64,000 bases of DNA from NCBI RefSeq assembly GCF_034669705.1, contig NZ_JAXMOR010000005.1, positions 1 through 64,000 on the forward strand, in the 5' to 3' direction. This document shows positions 43,908 through 51,673 of this stretch, piece by piece. A model generated the notes under the pieces. It was not told the origin of the DNA, ran no database searches, and worked only from the letters and a program-made list of their open reading frames with translations. How positions within the stretch are numbered: position 1 is the first letter of the stretch; the number at the start of each line of letters is the position of its first letter. A program made the translations under genes and the position numbers. The DNA is from Marinovum sp034669705 (lineage in GTDB: Bacteria > Pseudomonadota > Alphaproteobacteria > Rhodobacterales > Rhodobacteraceae).

Positions 43908-44363
43908 ATGAAAAAGATTGTAACTGTTCTGGCCGCCGCCGCAATTCTCTCTGGCGGGGCCACCGTGGCGCAGGAATACAAGAACCAGATCAAGGCCCGT
44001 CAGGGCACGATGTGGGTGATTGCGCTCAACCTCGGCACCCTCGGCGGGATGGCCAAGGGCGAGACCGAATATGACGCCGAGGCCGCCACCATGGCCGCCG
44101 AGTCGATCCAGGCGGCGTCGAACGTACATTTCGCGTCGCTGTTTCCCGAAGGATCCGATGGCGAGATGAACGAGGGCTCGACCGCCAAGCCAACCATCGC
44201 CGGCGACCTCGCGGGCTTCAACGAGAAATGGGCCGCGCTTGGCGCCGCGGCCGACAAGGCGGTGGCCGAGGTGGGCACCGGCACGGAGGCGCTCGGGCCG
44301 GTGATGGGCGCGCTTGGCGGCGCCTGCAAGTCCTGCCACGAAACCTATCGCATCCCGCAGTGA
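43908..44363 (+). CDS. Cytochrome c'
   Basis: Periplasmic four-helix-bundle cytochrome (151 aa). A Sec signal peptide (cleavage after GGATVAQ, near residue 21) is followed by Arg and Met residues near the heme face, and the C-terminal heme motif CKSCH (CxxCH) is near residue 140. Cytochromes c' bind NO and are linked to nitrosative-stress defence. A GGGAAGG site precedes the ATG. It is followed after 9 bp by a diheme cytochrome gene. Confidence 0.93.
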   Translation: MKKIVTVLAAAAILSGGATVAQEYKNQIKARQGTMWVIALNLGTLGGMAKGETEYDAEAATMAAESIQAASNVHFASLFPEGSDGEMNEGSTAKPTIAGDLAGFNEKWAALGAAADKAVAEVGTGTEALGPVMGALGGACKSCHETYRIPQ

Positions 44364-44372
44364 TCCTGGCCG

Positions 44373-45287
44373 ATGGCTAAGGTCCTGAAAGTTCTGGTTC
44401 CGGCCGCGATCGTCGCGGCCGGGCTGGCTTGGGTTCTGACCGCGCCGAGCTCGGTCGCCGAGGATGCCTTTGTCGACCCCGAGGGTGGCGAAGTCGACCG
44501 CGGCGAGACGGTGTTCAATGCCGCCGGCTGCGCCTCGTGTCATGCGGCGCCCGGCGCCACTGGCGACGACAAGCTGGTGCTGGCCGGTGGCCAGTCCTTC
44601 CCCTCGCCCTTCGGCGCCTTTACTGCGCCCAATATCTCGCCCGATCCCGAACATGGCATCGGCGACTGGACGCTGCAGGACCTGGCCAATGCACTGCTGC
44701 ACGGCGTCTCGCCCGAGGGCGCGCATTATTTCCCGGCCTTTCCCTATACCTCCTATGCCAAGATGGGCGACCGCGACATCACCGACCTCTATGCCTACCT
44801 GCAGACCCTGCCGGCGAGCGACACGCCCTCGCAGGCCCATGAGGTCGGCTTTCCGTTCAACATCCGTCGCAGCCTTGGCGGCTGGAAGATGCTGTTTTTC
44901 GACGAAAGCTGGGTGATGGACGGCAATGACCTTGGCGCCGATCTGACCCGCGGCCGCTATCTGGTCGAGGCGCTGGGGCACTGCGGCGAATGCCACACCC
45001 CGCGCAACACGCTTGGTGGGCTCGACCGCAGCCGCTGGATGGCCGGGGCGCCGGATCCCTCTGGCAAGGGCACGATCCCCGGGCTGACGCCGGATCAGCT
45101 TTCCTGGTCGGCCACCGATATCGCCTATTATCTCGAGAGCGGCTTTACCCCGGAGTTCGACAGCGCCGGTGGCCATATGGCGGCGGTGATCGAGAATACC
45201 GCCAAGCTGAGCGCCGAGGACCGTGCCGCAATTGCCGCATATGTCAAGGCATTGCCGGCGGCAGAGACGGCAGACACGGGGTCCTGA
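44373..45287 (+). CDS. Diheme c-type cytochrome, membrane-anchored
   Basis: A 304-residue protein with an uncleaved N-terminal helix (VLVPAAIVAAGLAWVL) and two cytochrome c domains. The heme motifs are CASCH near residue 50 and CGECH near residue 207, with Met-containing distal segments. It resembles the electron-transfer subunits of alcohol/aldehyde dehydrogenases and sulfite or thiosulfate systems, but no dehydrogenase gene is adjacent. Co-transcribed with cytochrome c' (9-bp gap). Confidence 0.88.
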   Translation: MAKVLKVLVPAAIVAAGLAWVLTAPSSVAEDAFVDPEGGEVDRGETVFNAAGCASCHAAPGATGDDKLVLAGGQSFPSPFGAFTAPNISPDPEHGIGDWTLQDLANALLHGVSPEGAHYFPAFPYTSYAKMGDRDITDLYAYLQTLPASDTPSQAHEVGFPFNIRRSLGGWKMLFFDESWVMDGNDLGADLTRGRYLVEALGHCGECHTPRNTLGGLDRSRWMAGAPDPSGKGTIPGLTPDQLSWSATDIAYYLESGFTPEFDSAGGHMAAVIENTAKLSAEDRAAIAAYVKALPAAETADTGS

Positions 45288-45329
45288 GGCAGAATCGGTG
45301 TAGGCTTCTCCGGAGATATCTGGGGGGAT

Positions 45330-46385
45330 ATGATGCATGTGGTGATTGCCGGGGCCGGTCCCACCGGGCTGACGGCCGCTGTCGAGCTGGCCCGTCTGGG
45401 CGCGCGCGTCACGACGCTGGAGCAGCGCCCTGGCCCCTCCTACCTGTCACGCGCCGTGGGGCTTCAACCGCGCTCGCTCGAGATCCTGCGGCCCTCTGGC
45501 GTGGCTGATGCCATCCTGCGCGAGGCGGTGGCGTTTTCCGGCATCACCTTCCACCTGCGCGCCGAAGAGGTGGCCCGCCTGCCGCTGGGCTTCGATGACG
45601 CCAGCCGGCTCTGGGGGCTGGCGCAGGACCGCACCGAGGCGCATCTCGAGACCGCGCTGGCGCATTACGGCGAGATCGTCCGCTACGGCGTCGAGTTCCG
45701 CGGCTTTCACCAGACCCGCGACGGCGTGGTGGTGGAGACCGGCGATGGCCAGCTTGAGGCGGATTACCTGATCGGTGCCGATGGCGTGCATTCTGCGGTG
45801 CGAGAGGCCATGGGGCTCGACTTCCGCGGCCGCGAGTTGCCGGGGCTCTGGTCAATCGCCGATGTCGATGCCGAGGGCTGGCGCGATCCGACGCGGTTTC
45901 AGGGCTTCCTGCTGGACCAGGGCGACGTTCTGGTGGTGGTGCCGCTCGAGGAGAACCGGTTCCGGGTGATTGCCTCGCGCGAGGATGCGCTGGCGGCACT
46001 GCCGGTGCCGATGGACATCCGCCGGGTGCGCCGGCGCGGCAGCTTCACCGTCTCGGTGCGGCAGGTCAAGCGCTACCAGGAGGGCCGGGTGTTCCTGGCC
46101 GGCGACGCGGCGCATTGCCATTCGCCGGTGGGCGGGCGCGGCATGAACCTCGGGATCGCCGATGCCGCCGACCTGGCGCAGAGGATCATCGACGGCACCA
46201 CCGACGGCTATACCGAGACCCGCCACCCCGAGGGGGCACGGGTGATCCGCCTGTCAGAGTGCGGCCGCAAGATGCTCAACACTACCAGTGCCACCCGCCG
46301 CGGGCTGGCGCTCCGGGCGATGAAGCTCGGCGCCGCGATGCCGCCTTTGGGGCGGGCGCTGGTGCGGCGGTTGGTGTCGGGGTGA
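45330..46385 (+). CDS. FAD-dependent monooxygenase
   Basis: Class A flavoprotein hydroxylase (351 aa). FAD Rossmann motif VVIAGAGPTGLTAAVELARLG at the N-terminus, DG motif YLIGADGVHSAVR near residue 150, and GD motif VFLAGDAAHCHSPVGGRGMNLGIADA near residue 255. The thioredoxin-like C-terminal domain of longer phenol-hydroxylase relatives is absent, so it is the short form. The substrate is unknown. It starts 42 bp after the cytochrome gene. Confidence 0.88.
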   Translation: MMHVVIAGAGPTGLTAAVELARLGARVTTLEQRPGPSYLSRAVGLQPRSLEILRPSGVADAILREAVAFSGITFHLRAEEVARLPLGFDDASRLWGLAQDRTEAHLETALAHYGEIVRYGVEFRGFHQTRDGVVVETGDGQLEADYLIGADGVHSAVREAMGLDFRGRELPGLWSIADVDAEGWRDPTRFQGFLLDQGDVLVVVPLEENRFRVIASREDALAALPVPMDIRRVRRRGSFTVSVRQVKRYQEGRVFLAGDAAHCHSPVGGRGMNLGIADAADLAQRIIDGTTDGYTETRHPEGARVIRLSECGRKMLNTTSATRRGLALRAMKLGAAMPPLGRALVRRLVSG

Positions 46386-46684
46386 GCGTGAGGTGCGGTT
46401 CGGTGGGTTGGAAACCCACCCTGCGGACGGTTGGGTCGGTTTGCCGGAAGTGGTGGGTTGGAAACCCACCCTACGGCTATGGTGGTGATCTGCCGGGGGT
46501 GAAGGTGGGTTGAAAACCCACCCTACGGGGGATGGTCGTGACCCGCCGGAGGGTGTAGGGGGTGGAACCCCACGATGCAGCCGATTAGCCGTTATCCGCC
46601 GGGGAAGGCCCGCACCCCACCGGAACGAGAAGACGAGTCGGTGGGTTTTCAACCCACCTCGCCAAAGCCCCTGTCGCGGGGCCT
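46386..46684. other. Intergenic repeat cluster between monooxygenase and lipA
   Basis: The 299-bp gap between convergent genes holds four copies of the GGTGGGTT/AACCCACC palindrome (46402, 46452, 46504, 46640) and a degenerate one near 46557. No gene is seen. Confidence 0.7.
46402..46658. repeat. Cluster of four GGTGGGTT/AACCCACC palindromes
   Basis: GGTGGGTTGGAAACCCACCCTGCGG, its near-copies at 46452 and 46504, and an inverted-orientation relative at 46640 (GGTGGGTTTTCAACCCACC). The first three are spaced about 50 bp apart and each is followed by CTRCGG. A further copy lies at 2786. Confidence 0.85.
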
Positions 46685-47635
46685 TCAGACCTTGGCGAGC
46701 TTCGCCTCGCGGTTGGCCTTCAACCGGGCGAAATCATCGCCGGCGTGATACGACGAGCGGGTCAGCGGCGTGGCCGAGACCATCAGGAAGCCCTTGCCAT
46801 AGGCCGATTTCTCATAGGCCGCGAACTCATCGGGATGTACGAACCGTTCCACCGCGTGATGCTTGGGCGTCGGTTGCAAATACTGGCCAATGGTCAGGAA
46901 ATCCACATCTGCCGCGCGCATGTCGTCCATCACCTGGGTCACCGACTGACGGTCTTCGCCCAGGCCCACCATGATGCCGGACTTGGTGAAGATCGACGGA
47001 TCAAGCTCCTTGACCCGCTGCAACAGCCGCAGCGAGTGGAAGTAGCGCGCGCCGGGGCGGACCTCGGGGTAGAGGCCCGGCACCGTCTCGAGGTTGTGGT
47101 TGAAGACATCCGGTTTCGCCTCGACCACCACCTCAAGCACCTCCGGGGCGCATTTCAGGAAGTCCGGCGTCAGGATCTCGATGGTGGTGGCGGGCGCGCG
47201 GTGCCGCACGGCGCGGATCGTCTGGGCGAAATGCTCGGCACCGCCATCGGTGAGGTCGTCGCGGTCGACCGAGGTGATCACCACGTGGTTGAGCCCCAGC
47301 TTGTCGACCGCATGCGCCACCCGGCCCGGCTCAAAGGCATCGAGGCTCTCTGGCCGACCGGTGGCGATGTTGCAGAAGGTGCAGCCACGGGTGCAGATGT
47401 CGCCCATGATCATCATGGTGGCATGGCCCTGCGCCCAGCATTCGCCGGCATTTGGGCAGCTGGCCTCTTCGCAGACCGTCACCAGGTTGTTCTCGCGCAT
47501 GATCTTGCGGGTGGTGTTGTAGCCCTCGCCGCCCGGTGCCTTGACGCGGATCCAGCTTGGTTTCTTGGGCTGGGCATTGTCCGGGCGATGTGCCTTTTCC
47601 GGATGACGCTGCTCAGGGATCTTGAGGTCTCGCAC
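46685..47635 (-). CDS. lipA: Lipoyl synthase
   Basis: Radical-SAM enzyme inserting sulfur at C6 and C8 of octanoyl groups on lipoate-dependent enzymes (316 aa). The auxiliary cluster cysteines are in CEEASCPNAGECW near residue 55, the radical-SAM CxxxCxxC is CTRGCTFC near residue 84, and the C-terminal serine ligand lies in TRSSYHAGDDF. The start is a GTG. It is alone, between the repeat cluster and a divergent peroxiredoxin. Confidence 0.97.
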   Translation of the reverse strand: MRDLKIPEQRHPEKAHRPDNAQPKKPSWIRVKAPGGEGYNTTRKIMRENNLVTVCEEASCPNAGECWAQGHATMMIMGDICTRGCTFCNIATGRPESLDAFEPGRVAHAVDKLGLNHVVITSVDRDDLTDGGAEHFAQTIRAVRHRAPATTIEILTPDFLKCAPEVLEVVVEAKPDVFNHNLETVPGLYPEVRPGARYFHSLRLLQRVKELDPSIFTKSGIMVGLGEDRQSVTQVMDDMRAADVDFLTIGQYLQPTPKHHAVERFVHPDEFAAYEKSAYGKGFLMVSATPLTRSSYHAGDDFARLKANREAKLAKV

Positions 47636-47904
47636 GATGTCTTCCCCGCGACTTTGGCTGTTTGCTCCGCCTATAGCACAGCCGCCTGCCCTGAGCCATG
47701 CCCATAGAGCAAGCCTGCCATGCCGAGGCCCCGCCGGGCCGCTCGGGTCTTGCTCCCTGCCGGCAGAATCCCTTAGACCTCAGGTACATTCTGCGGTTGC
47801 GAAGGGTTTACTTCGCTTGTGCAGCATTACATATCCCCCAGGCCGGTGCGCCCGGCCACAGATGAGCGCCAGAGGCCTGGCCCAGACGATTGACGGAGAG
47901 CAAG

Positions 47905-48456
47905 ATGAAAACCGGATTCAAACTTCCCGACGTGACCTTCCGCACCCGCGTGCGCGACGACAGCATCGACGGTCCCAACCCCTTCCGCTGGGAAGACAAG
48001 ACCACAGCCGACTATTTTGCCGGCAAGCGGGTGGTTCTGTTCTCCCTGCCCGGCGCCTTCACCCCCACCTGCTCGACCTACCAGCTGCCCGGTTTCGAGA
48101 AGAACGCCGCGACCTTTGCTAGCCACGGCATTGACGCGATCTACTGCATGTCGGTCAACGACGCCTTCGTGATGAACAAATGGGCGGCCGACCAGAAGCT
48201 CGAAACCGTCTCGGTGATCCCCGACGGGTCGGGCGAGTTCACCCGCAAGATCGGCATGCTGGTGGCCAAGGACAACCTCGGCTTCGGCATGCGCTCCTGG
48301 CGCTATGCGGCGATCGTCAAGGACGGCGTCGTCGAAGCCTGGTTCGAGGAACCCGGCCTGGCCGACAACCACGGCGAAGACCCCTACGGCGTGTCCTCGC
48401 CCGAGACCCTGCTGGAGTACCTGGCGGATCAAGCCAAGGGCGTCGCGGCGGAATAA
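47905..48456 (+). CDS. Peroxiredoxin of the Prx5/glutathione-dependent type
   Basis: Thiol peroxidase (183 aa) reducing peroxides. The peroxidatic cysteine is in LPGAFTPTCSTYQLPGFEKN near residue 53, with the conserved Thr and the Arg in GFGMRSWRYAA. No second cysteine is in a resolving position, so external thiols such as glutathione or glutaredoxin are the likely reductants. The ATG follows GGAGAG; the frame extends five codons further. Confidence 0.9.
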   Translation: MKTGFKLPDVTFRTRVRDDSIDGPNPFRWEDKTTADYFAGKRVVLFSLPGAFTPTCSTYQLPGFEKNAATFASHGIDAIYCMSVNDAFVMNKWAADQKLETVSVIPDGSGEFTRKIGMLVAKDNLGFGMRSWRYAAIVKDGVVEAWFEEPGLADNHGEDPYGVSSPETLLEYLADQAKGVAAE

Positions 48457-48465
48457 ACCGGGTTC

Positions 48466-48524
48466 CGGGGCGCTGCCCCCGTCCTCGCGAGCGAGGACTC
48501 CCCCGAGGTATTTTTGAACAGAAG
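48466..48524 (+). repeat. Dispersed terminator-like repeat, copy 4
   Basis: GGGGCGCTGCCCC, CCTCGCGAGCGAGG, ACTCCCCCGAGG and TATTTTTGAACAGAAG in the family order, immediately before a terminator hairpin. Confidence 0.75.
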
Positions 48525-48555
48525 AAGGACCGAGGCGCGCCCTTGGTCCTTTTTT
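48525..48555 (+). terminator. Intrinsic terminator after the peroxiredoxin gene
   Basis: AAGGACC and GGTCCTT pair across a 13-nt loop and are followed by a T tract. Confidence 0.75.
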
Positions 48556-48604
48556 CGTGTCGCCGGGAGGTTTCGCGGCAGGACACGCCAGCCCAGCGCC
48601 CGTC

Positions 48605-49189
48605 TCAGCCGGGCACCGCTGCCACCATGGCACACATCAGCACCCTGGCCTCGGCATCGCTCAGCCCCTGCCCGATCGCCAGGGCGTGCCAGGCCGGAAA
48701 GCTCAGTGCATGGGCCAGCGCCGCACCGCGCAGCGGCGGGCCCGGCGCGGGCGCGAGCGCGGCATGCAGATCGGCCAGCCAGGCCTGAAAACCGGCCAGC
48801 GTCTCGCGCAGCGCCGGCGAGGTCTCGGCATCGCGGATCACGTTCGACAGCATCCGGACATTCGGCCGGTAATAGCCATAGACCGCGGTCAGTGCCGCCT
48901 CGAGCCGGCGGCTTTCATCTTCGAGCGCCGACAGCTGCGACACGTCCGGCAGCGGGTTCTGCGCCAGCCAGCGCGAGGAACAAGCAGAAAACAGCGCCAC
49001 CTCGTCGGGGAAATGCCGGTAGACCGTGGCCCGGCGCACCCCGGCACGCTCGGCCACCGCGCTGATCGTGGTGCGCGCCGGGCCGATGCTGCCATGCAAG
49101 TCCACCGCCGCCTGGGCAATCCGCGCCCGGGTCTGCGCCTCTTCCTCGGCGCGTTTGCGTTTCACATAGCTTCTTTTTTCATCGGACAC
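48605..49189 (-). CDS. TetR family repressor
   Basis: A 194-residue TetR-type regulator. The HTH spans about residues 20-65 (ARTTISAVAERAGVRRATVYRHFPDEVALFSAC). The C-terminal ligand domain is of ordinary length and unassigned. The start appears to be a GTG inside a palindromic stretch shared with the divergent cupin gene, suggesting autorepression and control of the neighbour. Confidence 0.88.
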   Translation of the reverse strand: MSDEKRSYVKRKRAEEEAQTRARIAQAAVDLHGSIGPARTTISAVAERAGVRRATVYRHFPDEVALFSACSSRWLAQNPLPDVSQLSALEDESRRLEAALTAVYGYYRPNVRMLSNVIRDAETSPALRETLAGFQAWLADLHAALAPAPGPPLRGAALAHALSFPAWHALAIGQGLSDAEARVLMCAMVAAVPG

Positions 49190-49255
49190 TTGTGTTCATC
49201 CAATATTGACTCGACTCACCGAACCGCCCTTAGTTGATGGTACACACATGTTCAT
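49185..49255. promoter_or_regulatory. Divergent promoter/operator region of the TetR-cupin pair
   Basis: Related sequences ACACTTGTGTTCAT (49186-49199) and ACACACATGTTCAT (49242-49255) flank a putative promoter TTGACT-18 bp-TTAGTT reading toward the cupin gene. Paired sites around a divergent promoter fit TetR operators. Confidence 0.5.
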
Positions 49256-49269
49256 TGAAAGGAAACGAT

Positions 49270-49821
49270 ATGGATCAGGTGGCAGACAGGGCTCCGGCGC
49301 GAATCGTCGGGCCGGCGGAGGGCAAACTGGGGTTTCTGGGCACGATCGGCGTGCGGTTCCTGATCGACGGGGGCGAGACCGGCGGCGGGTTTTCTCTGGT
49401 CGAACATCCGATGTCGCCGCGGGCGCTGGCGGCGCCGCTGCACCGGCACCTCAACGAGGATGAATACAGTTTCGTGCTCGAAGGCCGGATGGGCGCGTTG
49501 TTGGGCGATCAGGTTGTCGAGGCCGGGCCGGGCGACCTGGTGTTCAAGCCGCGCGGCCAGTGGCACACCTTCTGGAACGCCGGCGACCGCCCGGCCCGCA
49601 TTCTCGAGATTATCGCCCCGGCCGGCTTCGAGCGGTTTTTCGAGCGGTTGTCGGACCTGGGCGGGGTGACCGCCGTGCCGCCCGAGACGCTTGGCGCGCT
49701 CTGCGAGGAATATGCGCTCGAGATGGACCCGGACAGCGTGCCGGGGCTGCTCGAGCGCTTCGGGCTGCGGTTTCCGGGCGAGCCGGTGGCGGGACAGGTG
49801 TTTGACGGCGCGGCCGGCTGA
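49270..49821 (+). CDS. Cupin-domain protein
   Basis: A 183-residue single cupin. Motif 1 is APLHRHLNEDEYSFVLEGRM (His, His, Glu metal ligands) near residue 55 and motif 2 is PRGQWHTFWNAGDRPA near residue 95. It may be an enzyme or a small-molecule sensor; many such proteins are quercetinase- or isomerase-like. The ATG follows AAAGGAAACG and the gene is divergent from the TetR repressor. Confidence 0.8.
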   Translation: MDQVADRAPARIVGPAEGKLGFLGTIGVRFLIDGGETGGGFSLVEHPMSPRALAAPLHRHLNEDEYSFVLEGRMGALLGDQVVEAGPGDLVFKPRGQWHTFWNAGDRPARILEIIAPAGFERFFERLSDLGGVTAVPPETLGALCEEYALEMDPDSVPGLLERFGLRFPGEPVAGQVFDGAAG

Positions 49822-49854
49822 CGGCGGGACCTGCGCGGGCGGATGGCTGCGCCT

Positions 49855-49919
49855 TTGGGGGCTCTGCCCCCGCCGCCTTTGGCGACTCCCCCGAGGGTAT
49901 TTTTGAACAGAAGAAGAAG
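49855..49919 (+). repeat. Dispersed terminator-like repeat, copy 5
   Basis: GGGGGCTCTGCCCCC, CCGCCTTTGGCGA, CTCCCCCGAGGG and TATTTTTGAACAGAAG, nearly identical to the copy at 40462. No extra hairpin follows this copy. Confidence 0.75.
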
Positions 49920-49933
49920 GATCGGGCGGGCGT

Positions 49934-50401
49934 TCAGAGGATCGGCCAGGGGCTGGTGGGCTTGGTGCGGCGCAGGACGAAGTTGGTGTGGCTGGCACGC
50001 ACCAGGCCCGAGGCGAGAATGCCGCGCATCAGGAAGTGCTCGAGGTCCTCGGGGTCCTTGGCGGCGATCTTGAGGATATAGTCGCTTTCGCCGGTGACGC
50101 TGGCGCATTCGGTGATCCGGTCCTCGGTCTGCACCAATCGGTTGAAGGCCGCGATCGTCTCTTCGCGGTGGTCCATCAGGGTGACGAAGACATAGGCCAG
50201 CGCGTGCAACCCGAGATGCTTGGGGTTGAGCCGCGCGGTGTAGCCGGTGATCAGGCCGGTCTCCTCCATCCGCTTGATCCGCCGCCAGCAGGGCGAGGTG
50301 GAGAGCGCCACACGGTCGGCGATCTCCTGAATGCTCGCCTTGCCGTCGGTCTGCAGGATGTGGAGGATCCGCCGGTCGGTCTCGTCGAGGGTGAGGGTCA
50401 T
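49934..50401 (-). CDS. Lrp/AsnC family regulator
   Basis: A 155-residue feast/famine regulator. The N-terminal HTH reads ILQTDGKASIQEIADRVALSTSPCWRRIKRME, followed by the RAM ligand-binding domain with TGESDYILKIAAKDPEDLEHF. The ATG at 50401 has a GGAGG upstream; the open frame is longer. It is divergent from the phenylalanine hydroxylase gene, the classic arrangement for an amino-acid-responsive activator of that catabolic operon. Confidence 0.92.
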   Translation of the reverse strand: MTLTLDETDRRILHILQTDGKASIQEIADRVALSTSPCWRRIKRMEETGLITGYTARLNPKHLGLHALAYVFVTLMDHREETIAAFNRLVQTEDRITECASVTGESDYILKIAAKDPEDLEHFLMRGILASGLVRASHTNFVLRRTKPTSPWPIL

Positions 50402-50517
50402 CTTGCCTCCAGATCGCGTTTGAACGGCAAAGCTTGCCTCAAACTTCTCATCTACAGGCAAGATCGGCAAGAAATTCCTCCCGCGCCGGCGCAGTCTGGG
50501 GGCGAGGAGGAGACACC

Positions 50518-51315
50518 ATGCCGAAATCGACCAGCTATGCCGCAAAGATCCCCGACGACCGGGGTTTCATTGCCTATGACGCCAGCGAGGACGCCGTCTG
50601 GCGCGATCTATACGACCGGCAACTGCCGAACGTGCAGGCGCATTCCGCAAGCGCCTATCTTGACGGGCTGGCGCGGGTCGACCTGCCGCGCGACCGTGTG
50701 CCGCAATGCCCGGAGGTGTCCGAGACCCTGCGGGCGCTGACCGGCTGGCAAGTGGCGCCGGTGCCGGCCCTGATCCCCTTTGGCAGGTTCTTCGGGATGC
50801 TGGCCGAGAAGACCTTTCCCGCCGCGTCCTTCATCCGCCGGCGCGAGCATTTCGACTATATCGAGGAGCCCGACATCTTTCACGAGCTTTTTGGCCATGC
50901 GCCGCTGTTGACCGACCCGCGGTTTGCCGGCTTCAGCCAAGCGATCGGACAGGCCGGGCTGCGCGCCGAAAGCAAGGACTATGCCTGGCTGATCCGGCTC
51001 TACTGGTTCACCATCGAATTCGGACTGGTGGTCGAGGACGGCCGGCACAAGGCGCTGGGCTCCGGGCTGGCCTCGTCGGTGACCGAACTGCCCTGGGCGG
51101 TGCAGGCCGAGGGGGCAGAGCGGCGGCCGTTCGACATCATCGACATCCTGCGCACGCCCTACCGGATCGACATCCACCAGCCGATCTATTTCGTGATCGC
51201 CGCGCTTGACGATCTTTTCGCCGCGGCCGAGCGTGACCTTCTGGCGGATGTGCACCGGGCGCAGGCGCTGGGGCTGCATGCCCCGGCCTATCCGCCGAAA
51301 ACCGATGCGGCCTGA
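50518..51315 (+). CDS. phhA: Phenylalanine 4-hydroxylase
   Basis: Non-heme iron, tetrahydropterin-dependent monooxygenase converting phenylalanine to tyrosine (265 aa). The facial triad is visible: both His in DIFHELFGHAPLL near residue 125 and Glu in LYWFTIEFGLV near residue 168. The length matches monomeric bacterial enzymes. A GAGGAG site precedes the ATG. Followed after 25 bp by the pterin dehydratase gene. Confidence 0.95.
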   Translation: MPKSTSYAAKIPDDRGFIAYDASEDAVWRDLYDRQLPNVQAHSASAYLDGLARVDLPRDRVPQCPEVSETLRALTGWQVAPVPALIPFGRFFGMLAEKTFPAASFIRRREHFDYIEEPDIFHELFGHAPLLTDPRFAGFSQAIGQAGLRAESKDYAWLIRLYWFTIEFGLVVEDGRHKALGSGLASSVTELPWAVQAEGAERRPFDIIDILRTPYRIDIHQPIYFVIAALDDLFAAAERDLLADVHRAQALGLHAPAYPPKTDAA

Positions 51316-51340
51316 GGATGCGGCCTGAGGAGGACATGAC

Positions 51341-51670
51341 ATGACGACCTGCAATATCGGTGGCGGCTGTTCGGCGGATACGCCGGTGCTGGACCAGGAC
51401 GCGGCGCGCGATCAGATCGCCGGGCTGGCCGGCGACTGGCAACTGTCTGACGAGGGCACCACCATCACCCGGCGGATCACGGTGAAGGGCTTTGCCAAGG
51501 CGGTCTACCTTGCCAACCTTGCCGCCTGGATGGCCGACCAGCATGGCCATCACCCGGATGTGGCCTTTGGCTGGGGCTATTGCGCGGTGAGCTATACCAC
51601 CCATGAGGCCGGCGGGCTGACCGAGGTCGACATCGCCTGCGCCCGGGAGTTTGACGCGCTGCTGGCGTAA
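51341..51670 (+). CDS. phhB: Pterin-4a-carbinolamine dehydratase
   Basis: Recycles the 4a-hydroxytetrahydropterin made by PhhA (109 aa). The signature GHHPDVAFGWGYCAVSYTTHEAGGLT is near residue 68. GAGGAGGAC precedes the ATG. It has an unusual Cys-containing N-terminus (MTTCNIGGGCSAD). Confidence 0.93.
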   Translation: MTTCNIGGGCSADTPVLDQDAARDQIAGLAGDWQLSDEGTTITRRITVKGFAKAVYLANLAAWMADQHGHHPDVAFGWGYCAVSYTTHEAGGLTEVDIACAREFDALLA

Positions 51671-51673
51671 GCC

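Noticed and set aside
46402..46658. CRISPR-like regular repeats
   Set aside because: Repeats are short perfect palindromes with uneven spacers, only four copies, and no cas genes nearby. They fit a REP-like family.
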